Below, piece after piece: positions 31,761 to 32,575 of a DNA stretch of 32,575 nt. The position numbers and the translations under genes are program-made. Below the pieces are notes generated by a model that was not told the DNA's origin, did no database searches, and was given only the letters and a program-made list of their open reading frames with translations. The number at the start of each line of letters is the position of its first letter. The first letter of the stretch is position 1. This stretch comes from Scytonema sp. UIC 10036 (GTDB taxonomy: Bacteria > Cyanobacteriota > Cyanobacteriia > Cyanobacteriales > Nostocaceae). Location of the stretch: contig NZ_WJFC01000151.1 in the NCBI RefSeq assembly GCF_009725235.1, positions 1-32,575 of the forward strand. The letters run 5' to 3'.

Positions 31761-32240
31761 CTAAAGATTTTGCGATACATTTACACCCTTTACCTTAGCT
31801 GGGATAATAAAGCCGTAATAAATACTAGCTAGTGCGGCTAAGGCATTGAACCAAACATTATTACCAAACAGTGGCATCAAACCAAACGTTGTCTTAGCAA
31901 AGGGCAGCAATCCCATGATGGCGATCGCGGTATAAGCAACTGCAAAACTAACATTGAATAAACGTGCGCTGCTGGCGCTGAAATAGGAAGCAATTCCTAA
32001 TAGTCCAACAGAACAGCGTACAAGGTTATGCAAGAAATTAGTAGGGAACAAGCCAAATATATAGCCAAATCCCATAGCATACGGGCTTTTAGTTGCGTCA
32101 AGTGGAACGTAAGATAAGTCTGTTTCAGGTACTGAGACTAAACCGGGTATAAACCCAGCTATACCTAGAATCAAAAACAGAATTCCAATTGTTAGAGCAC
32201 AATAACGCTCTGTCAAATTTCCTGCCGTAACGTTTTCCAT
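31761..32240 (-). CDS. DUF4383-like membrane protein
   Basis: The 159-residue protein has four predicted transmembrane segments: about 13-33 (YCALTIGILFLILGIAGFIP), 68-92 (LHNLVRCSVGLLGIASYFSA), 95-115 (FNVSFAVAYTAIAIMGLLPF) and 128-146 (WFNALAALASIYYGFIIPA). An 'LFPTNFLHNLVR' motif lies between the first two. This layout is typical of DUF4383 proteins, whose function is unknown. GGAG lies about 12 bases before the ATG at 32240. A 12-bp stem-loop follows its stop. It stands alone, with no clear operon partner. Confidence 0.8.
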   Translation of the reverse strand: MENVTAGNLTERYCALTIGILFLILGIAGFIPGLVSVPETDLSYVPLDATKSPYAMGFGYIFGLFPTNFLHNLVRCSVGLLGIASYFSASSARLFNVSFAVAYTAIAIMGLLPFAKTTFGLMPLFGNNVWFNALAALASIYYGFIIPAKVKGVNVSQNL

Positions 32241-32575
32241 ATTTTATGACTCCAAGTTTTGTAGAAAACCAATATCAATTTTATGCGTGTGGACATCATG
32301 CTAAAAAAATTAGAATTCCTTTTACCTCTAACTAACGAGAGTGATAAATTATCTGCTGCTATATCTAAATGAAGGTGTTACTATAAAGTTGAAATGTAAT
32401 TTTAAATACAAGCCTAGTTTACCTATCTCATATCCCAACATACAATACTTGTAGGTTAAGCTTAAAAATACGAAAACACGTAGGTTGGGGAGCCAGCCCT
32501 GATAGCGAAGCGTGGCGCGAATGCGCCATAGGAGGGTTTCCCTCCGCACCTTTACTGGCGTTTGAGGAACGAAAC
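32241..32575. other. Upstream of the DUF4383-like gene; MITE at the window edge
   Basis: AT-rich leader and likely promoter of the leftward gene, followed by the beginning of a MITE-family copy from 32443 to the window end. No gene is supported. Confidence 0.5.
32443..32575. mobile_element. Partial MITE-family copy, reversed orientation
   Basis: CAATACTTGTAGGTTAAGCT followed by TAAAAATACGAAAACACG is the reverse of the right end of the 30755-30937 element. The window ends inside the element at GAGGAACGAAAC, part of the inner palindrome. It contains an extra GCGAAGCGTGGCGCGAATGC segment not seen in the other copies. Confidence 0.65.

Noticed and set aside
1..32575. tRNA, rRNA or riboswitch
   Set aside because: I found no cloverleaf-like segment with T-loop signature, no rRNA core motifs and no recognisable riboswitch consensus by eye. 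A covariance scan would be decisive.

Overview
The window comes from a filamentous, heterocyst-type cyanobacterium (Nostocales: Nostoc, Scytonema, Tolypothrix or a relative). The evidence is a complete scytonemin core cluster, a photosystem I psaB gene, many HIP1 octamers (GCGATCGC, roughly one per 2 kb by eye), heptameric short tandem repeats, pentapeptide-repeat proteins, PEP-CTERM and WGxxGxxG-type surface proteins, and dense small palindromic repeats. I cannot name the species.

Region 1 (about 0.36-8.6 kb, minus strand) is the sunscreen cluster in the order scyA-scyB-scyC-scyD-scyE-scyF, transcribed leftward. ScyB deaminates tryptophan, ScyA couples the resulting indole-pyruvate to a hydroxyphenyl-pyruvate unit, and ScyC cyclises the product. 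ScyD, ScyE and ScyF are exported NHL/beta-propeller proteins with PEP-CTERM-like tails, presumably acting late in the periplasm. Three of the spacers (A/B, C/D, D/E) hold heptamer repeat tracts, and two of these are self-complementary. Region 2 (9.9-12.9 kb, plus strand) is a divergently transcribed PAS histidine kinase and a receiver-AraC response regulator. The same arrangement sits beside scyA in Nostoc punctiforme, where this pair is linked to scytonemin control.

Region 3 (13.5-16.4 kb) holds twin hexapeptide acyltransferases, one lacking the expected catalytic His, then a secreted GDSL esterase and a HAD-phosphatase pseudogene with its core deleted. Region 4 (16.9-23.4 kb) looks like stress and desiccation functions: a glycine-zipper stress protein, a trehalose synthase-maltokinase fusion, a small coiled-coil protein, a repeat-rich WGxxGxxG surface protein and a long pentapeptide-repeat protein.

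Region 5 (23.6-28.4 kb) has a solitary psaB with no psaA beside it, flanked by two related single-domain response regulators, and a ubiG-like methyltransferase whose 3' end has been replaced. Region 6 (28.4-32.6 kb) is accessory: small secreted, disordered and pentapeptide proteins, an internally deleted tnpB remnant, a DUF4383-like membrane protein, two candidate small RNAs (orphan terminators; one lies at 27.7 kb), and several copies of one MITE-like element. Two of those copies have 10-bp target duplications and sit exactly at gene 3' ends.

No tRNA, rRNA or CRISPR array was seen. The most useful leads are the MITE family, the orphan psaB, the structured scy spacers, the ScyC internal duplication and the two candidate small RNAs.
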